Assembly (NCBI GenBank): GCA_031552315.1
Contig: JAVBMP010000084.1
Coordinates: forward strand, 1 to 32,384
Reading direction: 5' to 3'
Source of the DNA: JAVBMP01 sp031552315
GTDB taxonomy: Bacteria > Desulfobacterota > Desulfovibrionia > Desulfovibrionales > Desulfovibrionaceae
Length of the DNA stretch: 32,384 bases
This document shows, piece by piece, positions 7,958-15,793 of the stretch. The notes beneath the pieces are model-generated. The model was not told the origin of the DNA. It was given only the letters and a program-made list of their open reading frames with translations, and searched no databases. The position numbers and the translations under genes are program-made. How positions within the stretch are numbered: the stretch's first letter is position 1; every line of letters begins with the position of its first letter.

Positions 7958-9568
7958 TCAGGCGGCCTTGGCCTGCATGGCCGGTTTGATCCAGCTGCGG
8001 ATTATGCTTACGGCCTGATCCATGTTCTGTTCGCTAAGGTGCAGGGCGTGGGCCTTGATATCTTCAATCTTTTCCAGAATGGCCATGGCGTCCAGTTCTT
8101 CCTCTGTGTTGTCTATAAGGGCCAGGCGTTCCTCACCCATGGGCAGGCCGTCAAAGCCTTCCATGACTTCGCCTTCCACCTTCGGACGGATAAGGGCCAT
8201 GACAACCGGGCGCACTATAAGAAGCAGGAAGAGCAGAATAAGCATGGAGTTCAGCAACGGCTTGCCCAGGCGCACCGCGTAGGAGGCGACGGTATCCACC
8301 ATGCTTCTTTCTTCAAATTCAAGGGGGGCGCCAAAGGGTATGTTGGTTACTTCTATGGTGTCGCCACGGGCGGAATCAAAACCCACGGCCTGGGCCACAA
8401 GCTGCTTTATGCTTTTCAGTTCTTCTTCAGTGCGCGGGGTGAATACCTTTTCACCCTTGTCATTGGTGGTGTAGGTGCCGTCCACGGCCACGGCCACGGT
8501 TATGCGGTGTATGTCGCCCACGGCGGCCACTATGTTCTGTTCTTCCTTGTTGGTCGCGTAGTTTTCCACGCGCTGTTCTTCAGAAGACTGCGCATTGCTG
8601 GTGGTGCCGTTAAGGCCGTCACCGCGGAAGTTGGCTTCCGGCACGCCGCCTTCCAGCGCGGCCCGGCCCTGGGTGGTTCTTTCTGTACGGCTTTGAGAAA
8701 GCAGTACGGTCTTTTCCGGGTCATAAAGGGTGCGGCTTATGGTCTTGTGGCTGAAGTCCAGTTCAACGTTCACCTTGGCCATTACGCGGCCCGCGCCGGC
8801 TATGGGCATAAGCAGTTCTTCAATGCGGTTTTCCAGGTGTTGCTGGGTAACAAGCTTGTGTTCATACTGGCTGTTGCTCATGCCGTTCATGGAACCGGCT
8901 TCTTCCGGCTGGTAAAGCACGTGCCCGGCAACGTCTGTAACCGCGATGCGTTCCTTGGTAAGGTCTTCAACAGACATGGCTACCAGGTTTACGATGGCCA
9001 TGACTTCTTTTTGATCCATTTTTTTGCCGTCCAGCATTTTTACCACAATGGAGGCGGAAGGCTTTTTCTGGTCTTCAATAAACAGGCTGCTGCGCGGCAT
9101 AACAAGGTGCACGCGGGCGCTTTCAATATTGGGAAATTCAGAAATGGTGCGGGTAAGTTCGCCTTGCAGGGCGCGCTGGTAGTTTACTTTTTGCACAAAA
9201 TCCGTAACGCCTATGGCGTTTTCATCAAACTTTTCCAAGCCAATGCCCTTGCCGGTAAGGTTGCCTTCACCGGCTATTTTTATACGCAGGCCGTAAACCT
9301 TGTCGGCAGGCACCATGATGGACGCGCCGTTGTCAACAAGCTTGTAGGGCACGTTGTCTTTTTCCAGCGATTGCACAACGCGGTTGGCATCTTCAGGAGA
9401 AAGCTTGGTGTAAAGGGTCTGCATTTCAGTGCTGTTCAACCAGATGATCAGGCCAAAAAAGGCGGCTATCACCAAAGTTGCCAGCACTGCCACCAGCACG
9501 CGCTGTGAAGTGGTGATGTGTTCCCAAAAATTTCTGATGCGGTTGCGTATGTCGTTAAGCAGGGCCAT
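7958..9568 (-). CDS. fliF: Flagellar MS-ring protein FliF
   Basis: FliF forms the inner-membrane MS ring on which the rod, switch and export gate assemble. The 536-residue protein has an N-terminal membrane helix (about 22-45), a YscJ-like ring-building domain (TLYTKLSPEDANRVVQSL, ARVHLVMPRSSLF), a periplasmic region, a second membrane helix (MLILLFLLLIVRPVVMALI) and a C-terminal FliG-binding tail (VSIIRSWIKP). I chose the ATG at 9568 (MALLND) because TGGAG lies 7-8 bp upstream; the in-frame ATG at 9580 lies in that site. The gene ends the operon and a terminator follows at once. fliG, which usually comes next in related bacteria, is absent. Confidence 0.96.
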   Translation of the reverse strand: MALLNDIRNRIRNFWEHITTSQRVLVAVLATLVIAAFFGLIIWLNSTEMQTLYTKLSPEDANRVVQSLEKDNVPYKLVDNGASIMVPADKVYGLRIKIAGEGNLTGKGIGLEKFDENAIGVTDFVQKVNYQRALQGELTRTISEFPNIESARVHLVMPRSSLFIEDQKKPSASIVVKMLDGKKMDQKEVMAIVNLVAMSVEDLTKERIAVTDVAGHVLYQPEEAGSMNGMSNSQYEHKLVTQQHLENRIEELLMPIAGAGRVMAKVNVELDFSHKTISRTLYDPEKTVLLSQSRTERTTQGRAALEGGVPEANFRGDGLNGTTSNAQSSEEQRVENYATNKEEQNIVAAVGDIHRITVAVAVDGTYTTNDKGEKVFTPRTEEELKSIKQLVAQAVGFDSARGDTIEVTNIPFGAPLEFEERSMVDTVASYAVRLGKPLLNSMLILLFLLLIVRPVVMALIRPKVEGEVMEGFDGLPMGEERLALIDNTEEELDAMAILEKIEDIKAHALHLSEQNMDQAVSIIRSWIKPAMQAKAA

Positions 9569-9602
9569 GGTGTACTCCAAAATTTGTGAAGTATATTAAG
9601 AG

Positions 9603-9932
9603 TTAAAATTGCATACGAGAAAGTTCACGATAAGCTTCAAGCACCTTGTTGCGCACCGCGCTGGTAAGGTTTATCGCCAGCCCGGCCTTTTGCATGGAGA
9701 TCATGAGTTCATGCACGTTTTGGTTTTCACCAGAGGCGAACGACTGGATCATGGCATTTTTTTCCTTCTGCATGCTGTTCACCTTGCCAAGGGAATCGCC
9801 AAGGGTTTCCGCAAAAGATGTGCTTATCTGCTTGGGCTTGGCAAGCTCTGTGGCCTTGTTTTCCTGCGCTACCTTGGTAAAGTTTTGCAGGGCGTTGCTG
9901 TAAGCCTTCAAACCGATGCCTTGAATACTCAT
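9603..9932 (-). CDS. fliE: Flagellar hook-basal body protein FliE
   Basis: FliE is the small adaptor joining the MS ring to the proximal rod. At 109 residues it has the family length and the conserved C-terminal half (VHELMISMQKAGLAINLTSA, then VRNKVLEAYREL). It lies between flgC and fliF in the standard order. A short gap of 34 bp to fliF carries fliF's ribosome site. Confidence 0.95.
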   Translation of the reverse strand: MSIQGIGLKAYSNALQNFTKVAQENKATELAKPKQISTSFAETLGDSLGKVNSMQKEKNAMIQSFASGENQNVHELMISMQKAGLAINLTSAVRNKVLEAYRELSRMQF

Positions 9933-9959
9933 AACCAGTCTCCTTAAAGCCTTTGCCGC

Positions 9960-10397
9960 CTAGCGGCCTATTTCCAGGGCCTTGTTGTACATGCCCTTGA
10001 GCGCGTCTATGGTTGTAACGTTTGCTTCGTAGCCGCGCTGGGCTGTCATCATATTGACCATTTCTTCCACCACGTTGATGTCCGGGTAGGTGACGTAACC
10101 GTCTTCATTGGCGTCCGGGTGGCCCGGCTCATACACCATTTTCGGCGGCCGTTGGTCCTGCACGACGTGGGAAACCCTTACCCCGCGCAATTCCTGGTCC
10201 AAAGCGGATTGCATGTGCTTGGAAAAGGAGTCGTCAACCGGGGTGGCTTCCATGACCACGCTTTTTCTGCGGTAGGCCCCGCCTTCCGGTGTGCGGGTGG
10301 TCTTCACGTTGGCAAGGTTCATGGAAATAATGTTCATGTGGGTGCGTTCCGCGCTAAGGGCGGAAGAGCTGATATCAAGCGCTGTCATGAAGTCCAT
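9960..10397 (-). CDS. flgC: Flagellar basal-body rod protein FlgC
   Basis: FlgC is a proximal rod subunit exported through the flagellar type III apparatus. The 145-residue protein has the N-terminal rod motif (ALDISSSALSAERTHMNIISMNLANV) and the C-terminal heptad region (NVVEEMVNMMTAQRGYEANV), which together form the rod coiled coil. Its ATG overlaps the flgB stop in a TAATG arrangement, so translation is coupled. Confidence 0.96.
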   Translation of the reverse strand: MDFMTALDISSSALSAERTHMNIISMNLANVKTTRTPEGGAYRRKSVVMEATPVDDSFSKHMQSALDQELRGVRVSHVVQDQRPPKMVYEPGHPDANEDGYVTYPDINVVEEMVNMMTAQRGYEANVTTIDALKGMYNKALEIGR

Positions 10398-10807
10398 TAT
10401 TTTTGCCCTTCTTGAATAATGTTTCTTAACCCTTCAAAATTCTTTGTTATAACCTGGGTAAGCGCGGTGTATTGCAAAGAGTTTTTTGCCAGCGCGCCCA
10501 TTTCCTTATCAATATCTACCCGGTCTTCACCGTGAATGATGCGGGGTTTGAAGGCTTTTTCCCAGTCCGGCCCAAAGGTTTTAGGGTCAAAGGTGCCGGG
10601 CATATGTTCTTTTTCTGTGCGTATAAGCTGGCCTTTGATGTTTTGCCCAAGGGCCTGTTGCAGTTTGTCTTCAAAGTCCAGAGTGCGCGGGCGGTACCCT
10701 TCGGTCTTTATGTTCGCCACGTTGCTCATGATTACGTTTTGGCGCTTCAACTGCATGTTCATGACCGACCCTACAAGTTCCAGATGCGGTTCAAATAAAG
10801 TTTTCAT
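10397..10807 (-). CDS. flgB: Flagellar basal-body rod protein FlgB
   Basis: FlgB is the most cell-proximal rod subunit. The 136-residue protein shows the usual N-terminal helix (LVGSVMNMQLKRQNVIMSNVAN) and ends with GLRNIIQEGQ. I chose ATG 10807 because AGGAGGTG lies 5-6 bp upstream; a longer frame to 10867 would run through this site. It is the first gene of flgB-flgC-fliE-fliF, with a sigma-54 promoter at 10873-10888. Confidence 0.96.
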   Translation of the reverse strand: MKTLFEPHLELVGSVMNMQLKRQNVIMSNVANIKTEGYRPRTLDFEDKLQQALGQNIKGQLIRTEKEHMPGTFDPKTFGPDWEKAFKPRIIHGEDRVDIDKEMGALAKNSLQYTALTQVITKNFEGLRNIIQEGQK

Positions 10808-10872
10808 GCAGTCACCTCCTGTAATTTTTTCCCGGTGGGGGAAATTTTTTCCGTTGTAAGATGCCAAGCTTT

Positions 10873-10888
10873 AGCAATAAGCGTTCCA
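10873..10888 (-). promoter_or_regulatory. Sigma-54 promoter of the flgB operon
   Basis: Read on the minus strand the site is TGGAACGCTTATTGCT, against consensus TGGCACG-N4-TTGCW. GG and GC are exactly 10 bases apart. Transcription would start near 10862, about 55 bp before flgB. Sigma-54 control of rod and hook genes is common in polar flagellates. Confidence 0.85.
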
Positions 10889-11199
10889 ACTGTATAATTA
10901 GTTGAAATCTATTAATAATTTTATGAAGGCCCTGCCGTAATTTGCAATAACATATGGATTTAAATGAATAATATTCCAGGCCGGGCATCCGTCATTTTCC
11001 CGTCACGCGCTTTGCGGAGTCTAATATCTTGTAATTACTTACTTTGCTTGTGCCCCCACCGCCTATGACGGGCTTGCTATTATAATGATAGCTTAACGGA
11101 ATTTTGGCGCTGCGCCTTCCGGCTGGCCCGGCAGGAATCTCGTGGAAATATCAAATTAAATTCATATGTTATACAAATAACCACAGACAGCAGAAACTT
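10889..11199. other. AT-richer intergenic region between two divergent sigma-54 promoters
   Basis: I see no gene here. Facing sigma-54 promoters bracket the region, so it is the expected place for enhancer sites of a flagellar NtrC-family activator. A small inverted repeat (GCTAT-N7-ATAGC) lies at about 11079-11095. No other clear motif is visible. Confidence 0.5.
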
Positions 11200-11215
11200 T
11201 GGCACGGCAATTGCT
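11200..11215 (+). promoter_or_regulatory. Perfect-consensus sigma-54 promoter for the TPR gene
   Basis: The sequence TGGCACGGCAATTGCT matches the full -24/-12 consensus TGGCACG-N4-TTGCW. Transcription would begin near 11226, about 76 bp before the ATG at 11302. Confidence 0.92.
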
Positions 11216-11301
11216 TCATGTGGCTTGAACGGCGGCTGGCAGACATAAAGCCGTTCAGCGGCAATAGTGCCGTAGAACTATCAAAACCCTGGAGGGGGAT
11301 T

Positions 11302-11862
11302 ATGAGTAACCTGATCGATTACGAAATCAACAAGGAACTTGGCGAGTGCTATCTTTTTATGGGTGAATATGGCAAGGCCCGCGATTATTACAGCAAAGCC
11401 GCCCTGGCTTGCGACCATTACTGCGACCCGTACATGGGCCTGGCCGCCATTGAAATGCAGCTGGGTAATGTGGAAGCGGCGCATGAACAGTACCGCAACG
11501 CCGTAAAAGCCGAAGCCACCGGCAAAAGCCTTACCGGGCTGGGGCTTATTGAAATGGAAGTTGGTTCCCATGACCTGGCCTTTGGGCACCTTACCAGCGC
11601 CCTTAGCCATGACCCGGAAAACATTTTGGCCCTGAACGGCATGTTGCAGTGCGCCTATCATCTTAGCCGCCTGACTGACGCCCTTGCCTACCTGGAAGCC
11701 GCCCTTGGCATGCAGGATGCGGACCCGGTGCGTTATGCCCTGGCCGGTTGCCTTACCTCGCTGGGCCGTGAAGCCGAAGCCCGTGAACACCTGAAAATTT
11801 TACTGGGCCGCAACCCGCAAAACGCTTGCGCCCAAGAACTTTACGCAAGCATCGCTGCGTAA
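11302..11862 (+). CDS. TPR-repeat protein divergent from the flagellar operon
   Basis: This is a 186-residue cytosolic protein consisting almost entirely of about five TPR helical pairs (KELGECYLFMGEYGKARDYY, DPYMGLAAIEMQLGNVEAA, GLIEMEVGSHDLAFGHL, and so on). I chose ATG 11302 with GGAGGGGG 5-10 bp upstream, because the longer frame upstream crosses the promoter. No specific family is recognisable. The perfect sigma-54 promoter and the divergent flagellar operon suggest a flagellum- or motility-linked chaperone or scaffold; this is inferred from context only. Confidence 0.9.
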   Translation: MSNLIDYEINKELGECYLFMGEYGKARDYYSKAALACDHYCDPYMGLAAIEMQLGNVEAAHEQYRNAVKAEATGKSLTGLGLIEMEVGSHDLAFGHLTSALSHDPENILALNGMLQCAYHLSRLTDALAYLEAALGMQDADPVRYALAGCLTSLGREAEAREHLKILLGRNPQNACAQELYASIAA

Positions 11863-12032
11863 TCCGCTGCGTTCTGACTGCCAACAGACGCAGTTCCCCT
11901 CCCCAACAATTTCCCGGCCTCATGCTGGCGCGAGAGGCCGGGAAATTACTCAAAGCTTTATGCGGCGGGTCGGCCAGGGAAGGCCGGAACAGGGAGGATG
12001 ACAGTGTCAGGCCACAGGAAGGGCCTGCCCCA

Positions 12033-12122
12033 AGAAGCAACGCTTCGTTTATGGTAGAGGCAACGCTTTGTTATAGCAGAAGCAAGGCTTCGTTATAGCA
12101 GAAACAACGCTTCATTTAGAGT
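12033..12122. repeat. Four degenerate 22-23 bp tandem repeats
   Basis: The units read roughly AGAAGCAACGCTTCGTTATA plus 2-3 bases. Each contains a small palindrome (AAGC-AAC-GCTT). Copies differ at a few positions each. The unit length is not a multiple of three and no ORF crosses the array. Confidence 0.75.
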
Positions 12123-12242
12123 GGTTTACGCTTGAAATAGCCGCTTAACGGCGAGCAAAGCTCGCCTACGACTATTCCGCGGCAAGGATTCGAAGACAAA
12201 TCCTTGCTGAGCAATTCACTCATTTCAATCGTAAATTGCTCT
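12119..12242. repeat. MITE-like unit with about 21-bp imperfect terminal inverted repeats
   Basis: The left end, GAGTGGTTTACGCTTGAAAT, and the right end, whose reverse complement is GAGCAATTTACGATTGAAAT, match at 16 of 20 positions. Inside are hairpins GGCGAGC/GCTCGCC, CAAGGATT/AATCCTTG and GAGCAATT/AATTGCTC. There is no coding capacity. It could be a miniature transposon relic or a structured RNA. Confidence 0.55.
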
Positions 12243-12328
12243 AGGCCAAAAGCCGCGTTTCTTGTACGCCCGGAATGTGGAGTGAATCAACCTGAAACTC
12301 CACGAGGAAGCTTATGCTCCTGAACTAC

Positions 12329-12369
12329 AAAAAAACATCCTGATGGGCAATCCATCAGGATGTTTTTTT
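12329..12369. terminator. Bidirectional rho-independent terminator
   Basis: A perfect 18-bp stem (seven A-T pairs plus ACATCCTGATGG-type arms) with a 5-nt loop has T-runs on both strands. It separates the convergent TPR gene (plus) from the lysO-like gene (minus) and overlaps the latter's stop. Confidence 0.95.
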
Positions 12370-13477
12370 AATGCGTCAAATTATATAACAAAGGTATGAC
12401 AAAAGGCGGGGAAAGGGTAAGGCAGATGCCGCTGAAGACCGCCAGAATGCCGCTGCGTTCACCGCAAAAGCGCACAATTACCGGCAGGCAGGTATCCATT
12501 GACGTGGCCCCGGCGGAACCCACAGGGGCCAGCGGGCCAAGCAGACGGGCCAGCACCGGGGCGGAAACCAGGCTGAAAAGTTCACGGGTAATGTTGGAAA
12601 GCAGCGCCATGGAACCCAGGGCCGCATTGCCCAGTTGGGTAAGCAGCATGCTGGAAAGGCTGTAGTAGCCAAACCCCGCGCCCGCGCAAAGGGCATCTTC
12701 CGCCGGCAGGCCCGGCAGCAGGCAGGCCGTGGCCACAGCCCCCAGCGCTGTGCCCGCAACCACCAGCAAGGGCACCAGCAGTACCATAAACCCCAGTTCA
12801 CGCACCACGCCAAAGGCCTTCAGGTCAAAGCCCAGGCCCAGCCCAACCCCAAGCATCATCAGGCGCAGCATCCACAGGGCGGCTTCCGGGTGGGTAAAGA
12901 GCGCCGGCAGGGCGTTCAAACGGCCCAAAGCAAGCCCCGCCGCAAAAAATGCCAAAATGCGGGCGGAACCGGCCATGGCCCGCAGCATGCCGCCCTTTTC
13001 CCCGGCGGATTTCCCCGGGGATTTGGGACTGGCGGGTTTTTGCCCGGCGGAATGAGCTTGCCGCGCCGCGCCTGAATGCGGTGCGTCTGGATGCAGCGCG
13101 TCCGGGTGCAGCGCGTCCGGGTGCAGTGTGTCTGGATGCAGCGCGTCCGGGTGTAGTGTGTCCGGGTGCCCTGCGCCTTCCCGCTTCGCGCCTGACGCTG
13201 AAAGGCCCGCGCCCCGGTAAAAAAAGCGCCCGCCCAATGCCAGGGCCGTTGCCCCGCCCAGTGAACACAAAAGGCCAAGCAGGCCGGCTTGCAGGCCCAA
13301 CTGCCCCAGCTGGGGAAAGAGCGCGGCATCTGCCCCCAAAGAGGCCCCAAGAAAAAACAGCAAAATGTGCACGGACAGGCTTGTCAAAAACCCGGTAAGG
13401 CGCACGGCTTTTTTATTATGGCGCAAAAAATGGCCGGGAATTATTCCGGCGGCCAGGCAGGCAACTTCTATGGACAT
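12368..13477 (-). CDS. lysO: LysO-like lysine exporter with an inserted HPD-repeat linker
   Basis: The LysO (YbjE/DUF340) family exports L-lysine and toxic analogues across the inner membrane. The 369-residue protein has the N-terminal paired helices and the family core GFGYYSLSSMLLTQLGNAAL, SNITRELFSLVSAPVLARLL and SAGATSMDTCLPVIVRF, in which conserved acidic residues are used for transport. Between the two halves there is an insert of about 60 residues (95-155) containing six tandem pentapeptides of the type L-H-P-D-A/T at 104-133, followed by a Lys/Ser/Pro stretch. A good AAAGGA ribosome site precedes ATG 13477. The family is clear; the substrate is by analogy. Confidence 0.85.
   Translation of the reverse strand: MSIEVACLAAGIIPGHFLRHNKKAVRLTGFLTSLSVHILLFFLGASLGADAALFPQLGQLGLQAGLLGLLCSLGGATALALGGRFFYRGAGLSASGAKREGAGHPDTLHPDALHPDTLHPDALHPDALHPDAPHSGAARQAHSAGQKPASPKSPGKSAGEKGGMLRAMAGSARILAFFAAGLALGRLNALPALFTHPEAALWMLRLMMLGVGLGLGFDLKAFGVVRELGFMVLLVPLLVVAGTALGAVATACLLPGLPAEDALCAGAGFGYYSLSSMLLTQLGNAALGSMALLSNITRELFSLVSAPVLARLLGPLAPVGSAGATSMDTCLPVIVRFCGERSGILAVFSGICLTLSPPFVIPLLYNLTH
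13084..13173. repeat. 15-bp coding minisatellite in the lysO-like gene
   Basis: Six tandem copies of a 15-bp unit (GTCCGGGTGCAGCGC with T/C and A/G variants) encode pentapeptide repeats with His-Pro-Asp. The array is in frame and lies in the loop between transporter halves. Confidence 0.9.
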
Positions 13478-13609
13478 TTTCCGTCCTTTCAGGTTATATG
13501 AAATATGGCGGGGATTTTACCCGCAACGGCCTTGCACGATATTCTTTGCGGGCGCTTTGGGCAAGAGGCATTCTTGCACCGGGCGAACCTCTGGTCAAGG
13601 AGGAAAAAA

Positions 13610-15619
13610 ATGGTCGAACTTGACGCCCTGGCAACCACTCTGCTTGCCGTCACAGCTATTTTGGCGGCAATTTTAAGCGCTTTGCACGCCCTGCTGAACT
13701 CGGCTGACCCGCGTTCCGCCCTGGGCTGGGTGCTGGTGTGCCTGGGCCTGCCGTTTGGCGGGGCGCTAATCTATTTTATGTTCGGCGTAAACCGCATAAA
13801 CTTGCGGGCAGCCAAAATAGTGCGGCACCGGGCCGGGCACCGTTACCGCTTCAACCGCCGCCTGCGTGAACTGCGGGCCAAAAATCAAGGAAGCTCCACC
13901 AGTTTTGAAGCCCCCCCCCTGCCGGGGCTGGAAAATATGCTGGCCGGCAACCGGGCCGGGGCGGAAAACATTGCTACCGGGTCTGCCGCGGCTTCAGCTT
14001 GCCCAGTGGATGCGCCGCCGGATCAGGACGGGCAGCCTTGCGTTCCGCCAGTTCGGCCCGGGCAGCCAGTTCAGGCGGAATGGCCCGGCCAGGTTAATGA
14101 GGCGAACCCGGCAGATGCGAAGAACAGGGCTGACGGGGCGGGTTCTGCAAGCCCGCCGCCCTACCCTCAAGAACAGGCCGCGCAAGAACAGGCCGCGCGA
14201 GAACAGGCCCCGGAAAGTGAATCTTCAGAAAGTGAATCTCCGGATGAAAAAATGCCCAGCCGGGAACTGGCCGCCCTGCCGGAACCCTTTCAGGCCTTGG
14301 ACAGACTGGGCTACGCAATTAACCAGACCCCGCTTTTTCAGGGTAACAGCGCCGAATTGCTGGAAAATGGCGACGCGGCCTACAGCGCCATGTTGCGGGC
14401 CATAAGGCAGGCCCGGCACAGCGTCTGGCTGGAAATATACATTTTTGCCAATGACGTGGTAGGCAGACTTTTTGCGGATGCCCTGGCGGAAGCGCATGAG
14501 CGCGGGGTGCAGGTGCTGGTGCTGGTTGACGGTTTGGGTTCATTCAGTGTTTTCAACCCCATACACAGTCTTTTACGCAAACGCGGGGTGCCGGTGGCCC
14601 TGTTTTTGCCGCCCCGTTTTTTCCCGCCCCAGTTATTCATAAACTTGCGCAACCACCGCAAATTACTGATAGTAGACGGAAAACTGGCCTTCACCGGCGG
14701 GGTGAACATTTGTCAGGGGCATGTGCGTGAACTTTATGCGGCCCAAAAGCGGAAGGAAGGGCGCTTCAGCATTGGCAAGGCCGGGCAGTGGCATGCGCCC
14801 GGACAGGCGGAACAGTCCGGGCAACCGGGACAAGCTGGGCCGGGGCAAAGCGGACAAGCTGGGCAGGCGGAGCAATTTTTGCCGGTGCCGCGCATTTACC
14901 GCCTGCCGTTTTTGAAGCGTTTTGCGCCGCAGGAAATTCAGGATTTGCACTTCAGGCTGCATGGCCCGGTGGTAGAGGAATTGCAGGCCGGTTTTTTGCA
15001 AGACTGGAATTTTTGCACCAATGAAGCCCTGCCCTTACCCCCGCAGCCCAAGCCCAGGATGGATTCCGGGCCCATTTGGTGCCGCGTGTTGCCGGACGGC
15101 CCGGACAACCGGCATGAACGGCTTGCCGCCACCATAACCGGGGCGGTTTCTTGCGCGCGCCGTTCCGTACGCATTATAACGCCCTATTTTTTGCCCCCGC
15201 CGGATCTTCATAGCGCCCTGGCAAGCGCTGCCCTGCGTGGCGTACATGTTGAGGTGCTGCTGCCACAAAAAAATGACCAGATATTTGTGCATTGGGCCGC
15301 CTTTCGGCAAATGGAAGGCCTTATGGAAAGCGGGGTGCGCATCTATTTTCAACCACCGCCTTTCGCGCATACCAAGCTGTTGATTATAGACGGGTTTTAC
15401 TGCCAGTTCGGTTCCGCCAATCTGGACAAGCGCAGCCTGCGCCTGAACTTTGAGTTGAATATGGAGGCCTTTGACCCGGCCTTCGGGCAAAAACTGGAAG
15501 ACTACTTCATCCGGGCCTGTTCAGCCGCGCGTGAATACACCTTGAAAGATTTCCACAGCCGCAGCCTGCCCGCCCGCATACGGGATTCCATTTTCTGGCT
15601 TGGCACCCCGTATTTGTAG
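13610..15619 (+). CDS. cls: Cardiolipin synthase (phospholipase D family) with two low-complexity insertions
   Basis: Cls condenses two phosphatidylglycerols, or phosphatidylglycerol with another lipid, into cardiolipin at the inner membrane. The 669-residue protein has two N-terminal membrane helices with the Cls motif (DPRSALGWVLVCLGLPFGGALIYF) and two catalytic HKD motifs: HRKLLIVD near residue 349 and HTKLLIID near 587. Typical enzymes are about 480 residues. The extra length is a Pro/Ala/Gln/Glu/Ser-rich linker (about 95-225) and a Gly/Gln repeat insert (PGQAEQSGQPGQAGPGQSG) between the domain halves. I chose ATG 13610 because AAGGAGG lies 7 bp upstream. It is divergent from the lysO-like gene. 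Confidence 0.93.
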   Translation: MVELDALATTLLAVTAILAAILSALHALLNSADPRSALGWVLVCLGLPFGGALIYFMFGVNRINLRAAKIVRHRAGHRYRFNRRLRELRAKNQGSSTSFEAPPLPGLENMLAGNRAGAENIATGSAAASACPVDAPPDQDGQPCVPPVRPGQPVQAEWPGQVNEANPADAKNRADGAGSASPPPYPQEQAAQEQAAREQAPESESSESESPDEKMPSRELAALPEPFQALDRLGYAINQTPLFQGNSAELLENGDAAYSAMLRAIRQARHSVWLEIYIFANDVVGRLFADALAEAHERGVQVLVLVDGLGSFSVFNPIHSLLRKRGVPVALFLPPRFFPPQLFINLRNHRKLLIVDGKLAFTGGVNICQGHVRELYAAQKRKEGRFSIGKAGQWHAPGQAEQSGQPGQAGPGQSGQAGQAEQFLPVPRIYRLPFLKRFAPQEIQDLHFRLHGPVVEELQAGFLQDWNFCTNEALPLPPQPKPRMDSGPIWCRVLPDGPDNRHERLAATITGAVSCARRSVRIITPYFLPPPDLHSALASAALRGVHVEVLLPQKNDQIFVHWAAFRQMEGLMESGVRIYFQPPPFAHTKLLIIDGFYCQFGSANLDKRSLRLNFELNMEAFDPAFGQKLEDYFIRACSAAREYTLKDFHSRSLPARIRDSIFWLGTPYL

Positions 15620-15665
15620 ACGGGACGCCGCAAATGCCCCAAGCAGCGGCAAGCGGCGCTATTCC

Positions 15666-15793
15666 AGATTGATGACAAACCCCGCAGGCCGGGGTTTGTA
15701 AAGGCACGCCCGCTCCGGCGCTTTACGGCGGCAATAAATGCCGCCTACGCCTGCGCGGCGGGCTGTTGACAAAGAGAACTTTGTCAACAGCCT
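15666..15793. repeat. Hairpin-rich dispersed repeat, copy A
   Basis: This copy is nearly identical to 27887-28004. It holds, in order, a 10-bp stem (ACAAACCCCG at 15675-15684 with CGGGGTTTGT), a GGCGGCA/TGCCGCC stem, and a 12-bp stem (CTGTTGACAAAG-AGAA-CTTTGTCAACAG). The last stem abuts the gpsA stop, so it may serve as the gpsA terminator. It contains no plausible gene. Confidence 0.85.

Larger units (their letters stand above)
11863..12328. other. Repeat-rich intergenic region
   Basis: No convincing gene is present. The region holds an inverted repeat (ATTTCCCGGCCT with AGGCCGGGAAAT, about 11907-11944), the tandem 22-23 bp repeats at 12033-12122, and an inverted-repeat-flanked unit at 12119-12242 with three inner hairpins. 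Confidence 0.7.

Noticed and set aside
11104..11301. N-terminal extension of the TPR gene
   Set aside because: It would be translated through the sigma-54 promoter and lies upstream of a strong ribosome site at 11291.
12033..12122. CRISPR array
   Set aside because: The repeats are contiguous and degenerate with no spacers, and no cas genes are present; CARF in the RtcR-like protein is not evidence of CRISPR.
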